Shown here: positions 24,543-31,977 of the stretch, piece by piece
Layout: each line of letters opens with the position of its first letter
Numbering within the stretch: the stretch's first letter is position 1
NCBI GenBank assembly: GCA_030638575.1
Contig: DAOWEJ010000084.1
Location: 1-32,441 of the forward strand
Reading direction: 5' to 3'
Source: Deltaproteobacteria bacterium
GTDB lineage: Bacteria; Desulfobacterota; Desulfobacteria; Desulfobacterales; JAUWMJ01
DNA length: 32,441 nucleotides
Position numbers and translations under genes: made by a program
Notes under the pieces: model-generated
Told to the model about the DNA's origin: nothing
Databases searched by the model: none
What the model saw: the letters and a program-made list of their open reading frames with translations, nothing else

Positions 24543-25232
24543 ATGGTTTCGGCAATAGTCGTTGCGGCAGGCAAAGGCGTCAGAATGAACAATACTGTTC
24601 GAAAGCAATACTTGCTTCTTGCCGGCCGGCCTGTTTTGTCGCATACGCTGGCTTTGTTTGAGAAGTGCAATATCATAAGTAATATCTTTCTTGTAGTTCC
24701 TGAAGATGATATCGATTTTTGCAATAAAGAAATTCTTCCTTCATCCGGTCTTAAAAAAGAAATTAATCTTGTTCCAGGTGGAATAAAGCGCCAAGATTCA
24801 GTTTATAACGGAATTATGGCAGTGGATAAGAAAAAAAGCATAGTAGTTATTCATGACGGCGTCCGTCCCTTTGTACGTCCTGAAATGCTCGAATTATGTA
24901 TTGTCGAAGCTAAAGAAGAGGGCGCATGTATTCTTGGTATTCCCGCTCAGGATACTGTAAAGCAGGTTCAAAGTTCCGATCATATTGTTAAAACACTTGC
25001 AAGAGATACTCTTTGGCTTGCCCAGACTCCCCAGGCCTTTAAGTACGAAATAATAAAAAAAGCTCATGAAAATGCAAGGCTGGTTAGATTTACAGGAACA
25101 GACGATGCCTCACTGGTAGAGAGACTCGGAAATTCTGTAAAGATGATAAGAGGGAGCAAAAACAATATAAAAATTACAACAAAAGACGATCTCAAGCTTG
25201 CAGAGGCAATGATTCAGGCAGGGCTTGGCTGA
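24543..25232 (+). CDS. ispD: 2-C-methyl-D-erythritol 4-phosphate cytidylyltransferase
   Basis: IspD couples CTP to MEP in the non-mevalonate isoprenoid pathway. The N-terminal nucleotide-binding loop is IVVAAGKGVRMNNTVRKQYL, with the conserved Lys/Arg. GGIKRQDSVYNGI and VVIHDGVRPFV are the next family blocks, and TPQAFKYEII, TDDASLVE and ITTKDDLKLAEAM complete the pattern. The length of 229 is typical. AAGG lies about 10 bases before the ATG. It is convergent with the amidase gene, with a single base between the stops and no visible terminator. ispF is not adjacent, unlike in many genomes. Confidence 0.95.
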   Translation: MVSAIVVAAGKGVRMNNTVRKQYLLLAGRPVLSHTLALFEKCNIISNIFLVVPEDDIDFCNKEILPSSGLKKEINLVPGGIKRQDSVYNGIMAVDKKKSIVVIHDGVRPFVRPEMLELCIVEAKEEGACILGIPAQDTVKQVQSSDHIVKTLARDTLWLAQTPQAFKYEIIKKAHENARLVRFTGTDDASLVERLGNSVKMIRGSKNNIKITTKDDLKLAEAMIQAGLG

Positions 25233-25233
25233 T

Positions 25234-26013
25234 TTAAAAATTAATAATTACATCATCCGTATCCATCCAGGCTGGAAATTTTTTTCTATAATCCTCTAAT
25301 ATTTTATAGGATAAGCCGGTTGTGTAAGTACATATTTCTTTTTGCCTTTGAAATATAATCTTTCCAAGTGGATCTATTACAGAAGAAACACCTTTATAGT
25401 TAAGTCCGTTGCCATCTATACCAACTCGATTGACACCTATAACATAGCATTGATTTTCAACTGCTCTTGCCTGTAGTAAAGATTTCCAATGCAAAGAGCG
25501 TTTTTCAGGCCAATTTGCAATAAATATGGCTACATCGTATTGGTTTTTTATATTCCTTGTCCAGGCAGGAAATCGTAAATCATAGCAGATAAATGGCCTT
25601 ATTTTCCAGCCGTGTAATTCGACAGTGATATTTCTGTCTCCCGCACTGTACACTTTCTCTTCCCCTGCAAAGCGAAAAAGGTGTTTTTTATCGTATATGA
25701 ACAGGCTTCCGTCAGGCTTGACCCATAATAGCCTGTTAAAATATTTACTGTTAACTTTGATAATTGCACTTCCAACAATGTCACAGTTTGTTTGTCGTGA
25801 TTTTTCCTGAAGCCACTTTAGAGCAGATCCATTCATGCTTTGTGCGAGATTTGCAGCATTCATGCTAAAACCGGTGGTAAACATCTCCGGCAGAATAATA
25901 ATATCGGTTTCTTCGCAGATGGCATCTATTTTTTTGTCAAAAGAAGCGAGATTGGCATCTATGTCTTCCCAAATAAGTTCCGTCTGAATCAAGGTTACTT
26001 TTAAATCTCGCAT
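25234..26013 (-). CDS. Nitrilase-superfamily amidase (omega-amidase/YafV type)
   Basis: This is a carbon-nitrogen hydrolase of the group that deaminates omega-amides such as alpha-ketoglutaramate in metabolite repair. The Glu-Lys-Cys triad is visible: Glu in IILPEMFTTGFSM (about residue 43), Lys in YDKKHLFRFAGE (about 110), and Cys in IRPFICYDLRFPAW (about 141). The length of 259 fits E. coli YafV (256). Phe/Trp-rich family blocks include FIANWPEKRSLHWKSLLQAR and YVIGVNRVGIDGNG. The substrate assignment is inferred from overall resemblance. Its upstream side (26014-26140) carries an AGGTTTT-rich inverted repeat and no obvious promoter. Confidence 0.85.
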   Translation of the reverse strand: MRDLKVTLIQTELIWEDIDANLASFDKKIDAICEETDIIILPEMFTTGFSMNAANLAQSMNGSALKWLQEKSRQTNCDIVGSAIIKVNSKYFNRLLWVKPDGSLFIYDKKHLFRFAGEEKVYSAGDRNITVELHGWKIRPFICYDLRFPAWTRNIKNQYDVAIFIANWPEKRSLHWKSLLQARAVENQCYVIGVNRVGIDGNGLNYKGVSSVIDPLGKIIFQRQKEICTYTTGLSYKILEDYRKKFPAWMDTDDVIINF

Positions 26014-26049
26014 AATATTTGAGCAGCCTTTACTAAAGTTTCATCTTTA

Positions 26050-26140
26050 CGTTTTAGGTTTTAGGTGTTAAGTTTTAAGTGTCTAATTAAACTGTTTATT
26101 GGATTAACCTGAAACCTAAATCTTAAAACAAAAAACTTGA
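26050..26140. repeat. AGGTTTT-type degenerate inverted repeat
   Basis: The left arm (26050-26081) holds repeats of TTTTAGGTTTTAGGTGTTAAG. The right arm (26104-26140), in reverse complement, reads TTTTAAGATTTAGGTTTCAGG. The arms are imperfect and separated by about 22 bases. It belongs to the same class of short-period intergenic inverted repeats as 2466-2670. Confidence 0.5.
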
Positions 26141-26250
26141 TGAATTCGACTTTTTATGAATTCATCAATGGTAATTGAGACTTAAAAAGAGAATAGAAAA
26201 AAGAAAAAAGGGTGTCAAGGTTTCATAACCTTTATGTAAAATATTAATTT

Positions 26251-26499
26251 AGACCTTTTAAAAATAGCCCAAAACCGCATTCAGATAATCCGGTTTTAAG
26301 ACGTGTCGAACTCACGCATAAGTAAGCGTAAAGAAAAAACAGGTACAATCATTTTATAAAGAACTTGCTAAATCAGTATATTATTTGACTTACAGATAAA
26401 ATTTGCTTATTTTTTGTTTTTTCTTAACGCTTACTAATACATTCAAACAGGGACCCGCCGTTAAAACCGGATCACCTGAATGCTATTTTTCAAAGAGCT
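26251..26499. repeat. Long imperfect inverted repeat (MITE-like, eroded)
   Basis: The arms of about 85-90 bases (26251-26340 and 26416-26499) match in inverted orientation over AAAAATAGC, CATTCAG, ATCCGGTTTTAA, AGTAAGCGT and AAGAAAAAAC, with indels. About 75 AT-rich bases separate them. The outermost bases (AGACCTTTTAAAAAT; RC right AGCTCTTTGAAAAAT) resemble the GAGACCTTTGAAAAAT end of copies A and B, so it may be a diverged relative mobilised by a similar transposase. No gene is seen; the region between 26141 and 26250 is AT-rich without features. Confidence 0.65.
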
Positions 26500-26538
26500 A
26501 AAATGTTACTATGTAAAAAGAAAAAAAGAGATCCTGAT

Positions 26539-26970
26539 ATGTCTAAAAATGAATACCCGGAGAGCCCGAAGGTAGGGGTCGGCGCAATCGTCTTTAGGGA
26601 TGGTAATGTATTGCTCGTTCGCAGGGGGCAGGAACCGTCGAAAGGTTTGTGGTCTATTCCCGGTGGAAAGGTGGAACTGGGCGAATCACTTCAAAGGGCA
26701 GTTGAACGTGAAATATTTGAAGAGACAGGAATTATAATTCATGCCAACGAGCCTATTTACACCTTTGATCTGGTAGAGCATGATGACGCCGGCCGTGTTA
26801 AATATCACTATGTGATAGTTGACCTGATTGCAGACTATATAGAAGGGGAGATACAGGCAGGGGATGATGCCATCGATGCGCGCTGGGTTTCTCCCCGGGA
26901 AATAGAGAAGCTAAAAATGAGCCAAAGGACCGTTGAACTGTTAAAACGTCATTTCAGCTTCGGATTATAG
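26539..26970 (+). CDS. Nudix hydrolase (ADP-ribose pyrophosphatase-like)
   Basis: This enzyme cleaves nucleoside diphosphates linked to another group. The Nudix box is complete: GGKVELGESLQRAVEREIFEETGI, with the G-x5-E-x7-R-E-x2-E-E-x-G pattern. VGAIVFRDGNVLLVRRGQEP and LWSIPGG precede it, and HYVIVDLIADYIEGE follows. I place the start at ATG 26539 (MSKNEYPESPKVGVG; 143 residues). An in-frame ATG at 26503, at the edge of the inverted-repeat element, would add twelve Lys-rich residues. Ribosome sites are weak for both. The specific substrate is unknown; the short single-domain form resembles MutT/ADP-ribose hydrolases. Confidence 0.9.
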   Translation: MSKNEYPESPKVGVGAIVFRDGNVLLVRRGQEPSKGLWSIPGGKVELGESLQRAVEREIFEETGIIIHANEPIYTFDLVEHDDAGRVKYHYVIVDLIADYIEGEIQAGDDAIDARWVSPREIEKLKMSQRTVELLKRHFSFGL

Positions 26971-26973
26971 CTG

Positions 26974-27003
26974 GAAAGAACATCAGGGAAAGACCCTTCT
27001 TTC
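26974..27003. terminator. Possible bidirectional hairpin between convergent genes
   Basis: GAAAGAA (26974-26980) pairs with TTCTTTC (26997-27003), and an inner GGG/CCC can extend the stem across a bulge. It lies exactly between the Nudix stop and the hydrolase stop. The trailing T run is poor, so this is tentative. Confidence 0.35.
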
Positions 27004-27827
27004 TAATTCCTCATGATTTCAGCGTCACCAAGAAATGTTTCAATATCTTGCCGGAATATTTCTTGGTTTGGCGGGCAATCGTTATGCCCGCAATCATAGA
27101 CTATCATTTTACCGTTACGTACTTTTTTGTATAAGGCCTTGCCATGGGAAAAGGGAATAATGTCATCGTATTTGCCGTGTATGATAAGAATCGGTCCTGT
27201 ATAGGCGCTTACAACTGCCATGTTATCAAAAGGATCACGCACGAGAAAACCGGGGGCAAAGAATTTTGATGCAAATACCCTGACAGATGTAAATGGAGAC
27301 TGAAGAATAAGTGCTGCAGAAGGTTTGTTTGCAGCAAGAGCACAGACTACGCCAGCGCCAACGGAACGTCCGAATAGAATAATTCGAGCAGGATCGACAT
27401 CTTTTCTTGAGACAAGAAGATCATACCCCGCAATAAACGCTTCTGTAATACTTTTCTGGGAAGGCGACCCTTCAGAGCGTCCGTACCCAGGATATTCTAT
27501 AAGGAGCACTCCGATGCCAAGCTCAGGAAACCATTTGAGTTCTTCGGGACAAAAATCGATCAGCTCTGCATTTCCATGACCAAAAATTACTGCAGGGGCA
27601 GGTTCTGTAATGTGATGATGCAATGGCGACATAAACCATGCCTCAACTTTTCCCGAAGAGGTAGTTAACCAGATTTTTTCTATTCCCGGAATATCTTTTC
27701 CTGTTCCAGGAGTGTATGGGATTTGACTGCGGGGAAAAATAATCCGGCGTTGCATCACAAAGAGAAAGCAGCAAAAAGCCAGATACAAAAGAAATGTCCA
27801 TGTAGCAATTTTTCCCAGTACCTGCAA
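27003..27827 (-). CDS. Membrane-anchored alpha/beta hydrolase (BEM46/YfhR-like)
   Basis: This is a serine hydrolase of unknown substrate, related to the BEM46/ABHD13/YfhR group. One N-terminal membrane helix (about residues 9-25, FLLYLAFCCFLFVM) anchors it, and MQRRIIFPRSQIPY follows as in the family. The oxyanion turn is FGHGNAE. The nucleophile elbow is FGRSVGAG (Ser). The acidic residue is in IHGKYDDIIPFSHG, and the His is in CGHNDCP, so the triad is intact. The length is 274. It is convergent with the Nudix gene. Upstream, 27855-27892 is a heptamer repeat. Confidence 0.87.
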   Translation of the reverse strand: MQVLGKIATWTFLLYLAFCCFLFVMQRRIIFPRSQIPYTPGTGKDIPGIEKIWLTTSSGKVEAWFMSPLHHHITEPAPAVIFGHGNAELIDFCPEELKWFPELGIGVLLIEYPGYGRSEGSPSQKSITEAFIAGYDLLVSRKDVDPARIILFGRSVGAGVVCALAANKPSAALILQSPFTSVRVFASKFFAPGFLVRDPFDNMAVVSAYTGPILIIHGKYDDIIPFSHGKALYKKVRNGKMIVYDCGHNDCPPNQEIFRQDIETFLGDAEIMRN

Positions 27828-27854
27828 GTCTGCTCCTTAAAATTACATTATTTT

Positions 27855-27892
27855 AACCAGTAACGAGCAACGAGTAACCAGTAACAAATAAC
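27855..27892. repeat. Degenerate 7-bp tandem repeat (AACNAGT)
   Basis: Five consecutive heptamers read AACCAGT, AACGAGC, AACGAGT, AACCAGT and AACAAAT, followed by AAC. It lies in the 77-base gap between the panP-like stop and the start of the hydrolase gene on the same strand. Confidence 0.65.
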
Positions 27893-27904
27893 TTTATGAC
27901 TTTG

Positions 27905-29581
27905 CTATGTGCCAGAATTTCCGAACTGATTGTAATAAATCTTCTCCTGCTCATCAAGGATTTCACGAATTATGTCTATATTTGTCATGGGATTCATTAT
28001 TACAGTGCGCAGAACAACCTTATTTCCATTAGCGGTTTTATTCAACGTAGTTCTGGAAACAAAGCTTTTTCCGGCTTCTCTCTGAAGCCGTTGAACAGTT
28101 ATATTGATATAACTCAATTTATTGTTCAATTCCTTTTTCTTTTTTAAGTTAGCGCTATTTAATTCCTTTTTAATATCATACGGAAAAATCCTGTATGTAA
28201 GTATATTCAGTTCAGGTGCTGTAACCAGTTCAAAAAGGGGTCTTCTTTTTATTTCATCTGCAAAAGACCGGGCCGTTTCGATCCCATGATCGATTAACAG
28301 GGCATAACCCATGGACCCCATAATTTCAAGGGCACTGCCGAGTATAAGTGACATGGCAGCTCTGGAGCCGACAATAGAACGTATACCAAGATCGACCGAA
28401 CCAGGTCGATTTACGTAGGCCGCATAATAGGCAATATTATCCATTATTGCCGGATCTTTGAAATAGACCATACCGCATCCCATGGGCATGTAAAACTGCT
28501 TGTGTCCGTCAATTGTGACCGAGTCGGCAAGATTTATGCCGGATAGTAGCGACTTGTATTTTTCAGAAAGAAGCGTTGGCCCGCCCCAGGCAGCATCCAC
28601 ATGAAAATGTATCCTGTTTTCAGCGCATATTTCCGCAATTTCTTCAAGTGGGTCGACGGTCCCTGTTTCAGTGGTACCGGCGATTCCGACCACTGCAAGG
28701 ATTTTTGTTTTCCGGGGGTCTGCTTTTATAGACTTGATGGCTGCAAGCAGTTTTTTTATATCCATCCTGTTAGTATGGTCAACATCTATCGAAAGAATAT
28801 TTCCATTGCCTATACCTAAAACACCACCGGATTTTTGAAGGGAGTGATGGCCGAGCTGTGACACCAGGATGACACAGCGATCGATTCCAAAAGTTTTATA
28901 AGCGGCGGCCATTCCTTCCTTTTCCACACCTGCGAACCCGTTTCCTGGTTTAAAAAAAGAGTTTCTGGCCACCCAGAGTGCGGTGAGATTTGCAAGGGTC
29001 CCATCTTCGACAAAAGTTCCGAGTGTGCTTTCAGGGCGCTGTATATGATGATCGTAAAAAGCATCGCTATAGTCATAAATAAGTCTGTGTATTTTGGCAA
29101 GTACCTGGCGTTCAAGGACAGAGGCCACCTTGGATGTTTCCAGCTTGACAAGATTCTGATTCAGCGCAGCAACAATGGTTTGAAGATGGACCATGAAAAA
29201 AGGAATTGCAGAAGTCATGTGACCGATAAAATAGGGTGAAGATACATTCACTGCGTGAGGAGCAATATCTTCTATGAGCACTTTTATTACATCGGCAAGT
29301 TTTTTGGCAGGATTTTTGCTTATCCGGCTGTTCTTGAATCTGTCAGAGAGGTCCAGGAGGCTTGCCTCTTCAGTGATCCCGACATGTTCATTTAAAAAGT
29401 CGTTGAGACCAAAAAGAATCTGTTCCATGTATTTAAAAAGAGCAGTCCTGGATGCTTCGCTTTCCGGCTGTAAAAAAATGCGTTGAAGGGTTTGCCAGTT
29501 CGCAATCAGTTCGGTGCTTTTTTTCCCGGAAGAAACCAAAGGTTCTTTAAAAGCATTTGATTTATAAGATTTTAAAAGCAT
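27905..29581 (-). CDS. panP: PLP-dependent aspartate 1-decarboxylase (PanP-like)
   Basis: This group II decarboxylase resembles the pyridoxal-dependent enzyme that makes beta-alanine for pantothenate in bacteria lacking pyruvoyl PanD. The family stretch SPYFIGHMTSAIPFF, then ALNQNLVKLETSKVASVLER, is very close to Vibrio PanP as I remember it. The PLP-site blocks are GTLANLTALWVARN, HFHVDAAWGGPTLL and SVTIDGHKQFYMPMG, with the Schiff-base lysine in HKQ. I place the start at ATG 29581 (MLLKSYKSNAF; 558 residues). An in-frame ATG at 29641 would add twenty residues unlike the family; neither has a strong ribosome site. It is divergent from the nucleoside transporter. Another decarboxylase substrate (glutamate, tyrosine) cannot be excluded from sequence. 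Confidence 0.82.
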   Translation of the reverse strand: MLLKSYKSNAFKEPLVSSGKKSTELIANWQTLQRIFLQPESEASRTALFKYMEQILFGLNDFLNEHVGITEEASLLDLSDRFKNSRISKNPAKKLADVIKVLIEDIAPHAVNVSSPYFIGHMTSAIPFFMVHLQTIVAALNQNLVKLETSKVASVLERQVLAKIHRLIYDYSDAFYDHHIQRPESTLGTFVEDGTLANLTALWVARNSFFKPGNGFAGVEKEGMAAAYKTFGIDRCVILVSQLGHHSLQKSGGVLGIGNGNILSIDVDHTNRMDIKKLLAAIKSIKADPRKTKILAVVGIAGTTETGTVDPLEEIAEICAENRIHFHVDAAWGGPTLLSEKYKSLLSGINLADSVTIDGHKQFYMPMGCGMVYFKDPAIMDNIAYYAAYVNRPGSVDLGIRSIVGSRAAMSLILGSALEIMGSMGYALLIDHGIETARSFADEIKRRPLFELVTAPELNILTYRIFPYDIKKELNSANLKKKKELNNKLSYINITVQRLQREAGKSFVSRTTLNKTANGNKVVLRTVIMNPMTNIDIIREILDEQEKIYYNQFGNSGT

Positions 29582-29685
29582 GATAACTTTGATATAGCAA
29601 AGATAATAGGAATATGTCAAATATCGATTCAGCACATTCAAATGGACAACGGATTATAAGTTTGATAGTAATCAAAAGCTTTTTT

Positions 29686-29715
29686 CACCACAGAGTTACA
29701 CAGAGAGCACGGAGG
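29686..29715. repeat. CACAGAG-type repeat supplying a ribosome site
   Basis: Degenerate tandem units CACAGAGTTA, CACAGAGAG and CACGGAGG occupy the gap between panP and the transporter gene. The last unit ends in GGAGG, 4 bases before the transporter ATG, so the repeat appears to provide its Shine-Dalgarno sequence. Confidence 0.6.
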
Positions 29716-29719
29716 ATTT

Positions 29720-30964
29720 ATGATACTTCAAAGCAGTGCAGGATTAGTGGCATTTGCGGTTTTTGCATGGATTATAAGTGAAAACCGAAATAAAATCAGC
29801 TTAAAAACTGTGTGCATAGGAATTGTAATCCAGCTTGCAATAGGATTTCTCCTTTTAAAGCTTCCCATATTCAGAGATTTTTTCCTGTTCTTAAATCGTC
29901 TTGTTCTTGCCCTTGAGGAATCAACCACTGCCGGGACATCAATGGTGTTCGGTTATCTTGGGGGAGGAACGCTTCCCTTTGATGAAAAATTTCCAGGTTC
30001 AAGTTTTATCCTGGCATTTAAGGCCCTGCCACTTATTCTTTTGATGAGCGCACTATCCGCACTCTTGTTTTACTGGAAGATTCTTCCACTTGTGGTTAAA
30101 GCATTTTCCTGGTGCTTACAAAAAACAATGGGTCTGGGGGGAACCGAAGGACTAGGCGTTTCGGCAAATATATTTGTTGGAATGGTGGAATCACCGCTTT
30201 TCATACGTCCATACCTTCAATTTATGACCAGGAGCGAGCTTTTTACGTTAATGACAACAGGCATGGCAACTATAGCAGGAACGGTAATGGTTCTTTATGC
30301 CAGCATACTAGGCAACAGTATTCCTGATGTCATGGGTCACATCCTGACAGCTTCAATAATCAGCGTTCCGGCAGCCATTACAATTTCTAAAATCATGATA
30401 CCGGAAACAGAGAAACTGACTTCAGGAGAAATGATTTCCCCTGAAAAAGCTTCAAGTTCCATGGATGCCATAACCAAAGGAACAATTCAGGGTGTACAAC
30501 TTTTAATCAACATCATTGCCATGCTCGTAGTGCTTGTTGCCCTTGTACATCTTGTTAATCTGATGCTTGCGCTTTTTCCGCAAATTGGAGGTAAGTCGAT
30601 TACGCTGCAAAGAATTCTTGGAACCCTGATGGCGCCTGTAGTCTGGCTTATGGGAGTCCCCTGGCAGGAGGCCGCGACTGCCGGCTCACTCATGGGAACA
30701 AAAACGATCCTCAATGAGTTTATTGCCTACCTTGACATGAGTCGCCTTGCTGAAGGTTCACTAAGTTCCAGAAGCACGATGATTATGACTTACGCCATGT
30801 GCGGTTTTGCAAATCCCGGCAGTCTCGGGATCATGATAGGAGGTATGGGGACCATGGCGCCGGAAAGGCGAGATGAAATTGTCGCCCTTGGTTTTCGATC
30901 GATTATTGCAGGCACCCTTGCCACCTGCATGACAGGTGCGGTTGTAGGGATTATCGGCGGATGA
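29720..30964 (+). CDS. Concentrative nucleoside transporter (NupC/CNT family)
   Basis: This is a cytoplasmic-membrane symporter that imports nucleosides with H+ or Na+. The 414-residue length and about ten hydrophobic segments fit the family. CNT signatures are visible: FGYLGGGTLPFDEKFPGSSF, the first substrate-site motif GLGGTEGLGVSANIFVGMVE, SPLFIRPYLQFMTRSELF, and TGMATIAGTVMVLYASI. The second-half motif is AAGQ-like, and GTKTILNEFIAYLDM and CGFANPGSLGIMIGGMG close the core. Ribosome site GGAGG (29711-29715) is just before the ATG. It stands alone, divergent from panP. Which cation and which nucleosides are used cannot be told here. Confidence 0.92.
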   Translation: MILQSSAGLVAFAVFAWIISENRNKISLKTVCIGIVIQLAIGFLLLKLPIFRDFFLFLNRLVLALEESTTAGTSMVFGYLGGGTLPFDEKFPGSSFILAFKALPLILLMSALSALLFYWKILPLVVKAFSWCLQKTMGLGGTEGLGVSANIFVGMVESPLFIRPYLQFMTRSELFTLMTTGMATIAGTVMVLYASILGNSIPDVMGHILTASIISVPAAITISKIMIPETEKLTSGEMISPEKASSSMDAITKGTIQGVQLLINIIAMLVVLVALVHLVNLMLALFPQIGGKSITLQRILGTLMAPVVWLMGVPWQEAATAGSLMGTKTILNEFIAYLDMSRLAEGSLSSRSTMIMTYAMCGFANPGSLGIMIGGMGTMAPERRDEIVALGFRSIIAGTLATCMTGAVVGIIGG

Positions 30965-31184
30965 TTTTTTATTGAATGTACCCGTATGCATAGAGAAAGG
31001 GCGGATAAGCATTTCTTTCTTTTCAAATATATACGGCTTCTTTATGTATTGGCCTGCACATAACTTGTGGGTTTTTTTAACGTCATCCATGCCACTTTTC
31101 TAAGGCGATTAAAGCATCAGGTACGTCAAGGAGAGTCATCTCAGCTTCGCCCTTAGTGAATTCAAGAGCAGATCTTTATACAGG
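30965..31184. other. Intergenic region, possible gene remnant
   Basis: No full gene is seen. On the minus strand a 30-codon open stretch between stops (31083-31175) contains protein-like sequence (LEFTKGEAEMTLLDVPDALI, then ALEKWHG) with an internal ATG; it could be the tail of a decayed gene. A weak CACA/TGTG hairpin followed by T7 (about 31052-31078) might terminate the transporter transcript. Confidence 0.35.
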
Positions 31185-31964
31185 CTAAACCAGCAAGGTT
31201 TCATCTTTGAGTTCGGCCCCGAACCTCCTGACCACCTCTTCAACCGTGAGGGCCGTCTTTTCTTCTCCTTGGATGTCAAATTGGATTTTCCCCTCGTGGA
31301 GCATTATCATACGATTTCCGTATCTGATGGCCTGCTGCATATTATGAGTAACCATAATGGTCGTAAGGTTGTTTTTCTCTACGATTTTTTTTGTAAGGCC
31401 TATAACACGCTGAGCCGTTTTGGGATCAAGGGCTGCGGTATGTTCATCCAAGAGGAGAAGTTTTGGTAAAGATAAGGTTACCATAAGCAGGGTCAGCGAT
31501 TGGCGCTGGCCCCCGGAGAGGAGACTGACGGTATCTTTCAACCTGGTTTCGAGCCCAAGATCCAATACACTGAGTATATGCCGGTAGTGTTCCCGCAGCG
31601 ACTTTGTGACTCCCCAGCGGAGTCCTCTTGGTTTGCCGCGCAGATCAGCCATTGCAAGGTTTTCTTCGATGGTCATGGATGAGGCTGTTCCCGTCAGGGG
31701 ATTTTGAAATATCCTGCCGAGATATTTTGCGCGCCGGTGTTCAGGTAGATGGGTTACCTTGGAACCATCAATAAAAATATCACCCTCATCAGGTCTAAAG
31801 GTGCCTGAAATGAGGTTTAGGAAAGTGGTCTTCCCTGCACCGTTGCTTCCGATTACAGTAACAAAATCCCCCTTTCGAACGTGAAGGCTTATCCCATTCA
31901 TGGCCACCTTTTCGTCTATTGTGCCCTTTGAAAAAGTTTTTGTTACCCTTTCAAGTCTTATCAT
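31185..31964 (-). CDS. ABC transporter ATP-binding protein
   Basis: This is the ATPase of an importer of the COG1101/COG4120/COG2984 group (related to the tryptophan/tyrosine-type uptake systems). Walker A is GSNGAGKTT (about residue 36). The Q-loop is in GRIFQNPLTGTASSMTIEEN. The signature is LLSGGQRQSLTLLM. Walker B is KLLLLDEHTAALDP, and the H-loop is IMVTHNMQQAIRYG. The unusual His in DEHTAAL is characteristic of this subgroup. At 259 residues it is a single domain. It lies 13 bases downstream of the permease gene on the same strand. The substrate-binding gene expected upstream lies outside the window. Confidence 0.9.
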   Translation of the reverse strand: MIRLERVTKTFSKGTIDEKVAMNGISLHVRKGDFVTVIGSNGAGKTTFLNLISGTFRPDEGDIFIDGSKVTHLPEHRRAKYLGRIFQNPLTGTASSMTIEENLAMADLRGKPRGLRWGVTKSLREHYRHILSVLDLGLETRLKDTVSLLSGGQRQSLTLLMVTLSLPKLLLLDEHTAALDPKTAQRVIGLTKKIVEKNNLTTIMVTHNMQQAIRYGNRMIMLHEGKIQFDIQGEEKTALTVEEVVRRFGAELKDETLLV

Positions 31965-31977
31965 TGCTCTTTGTTTC

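Noticed and set aside
27855..27892. CRISPR array
   Set aside because: Units are 7 bp with no spacers; no direct repeats of CRISPR length occur in the window.
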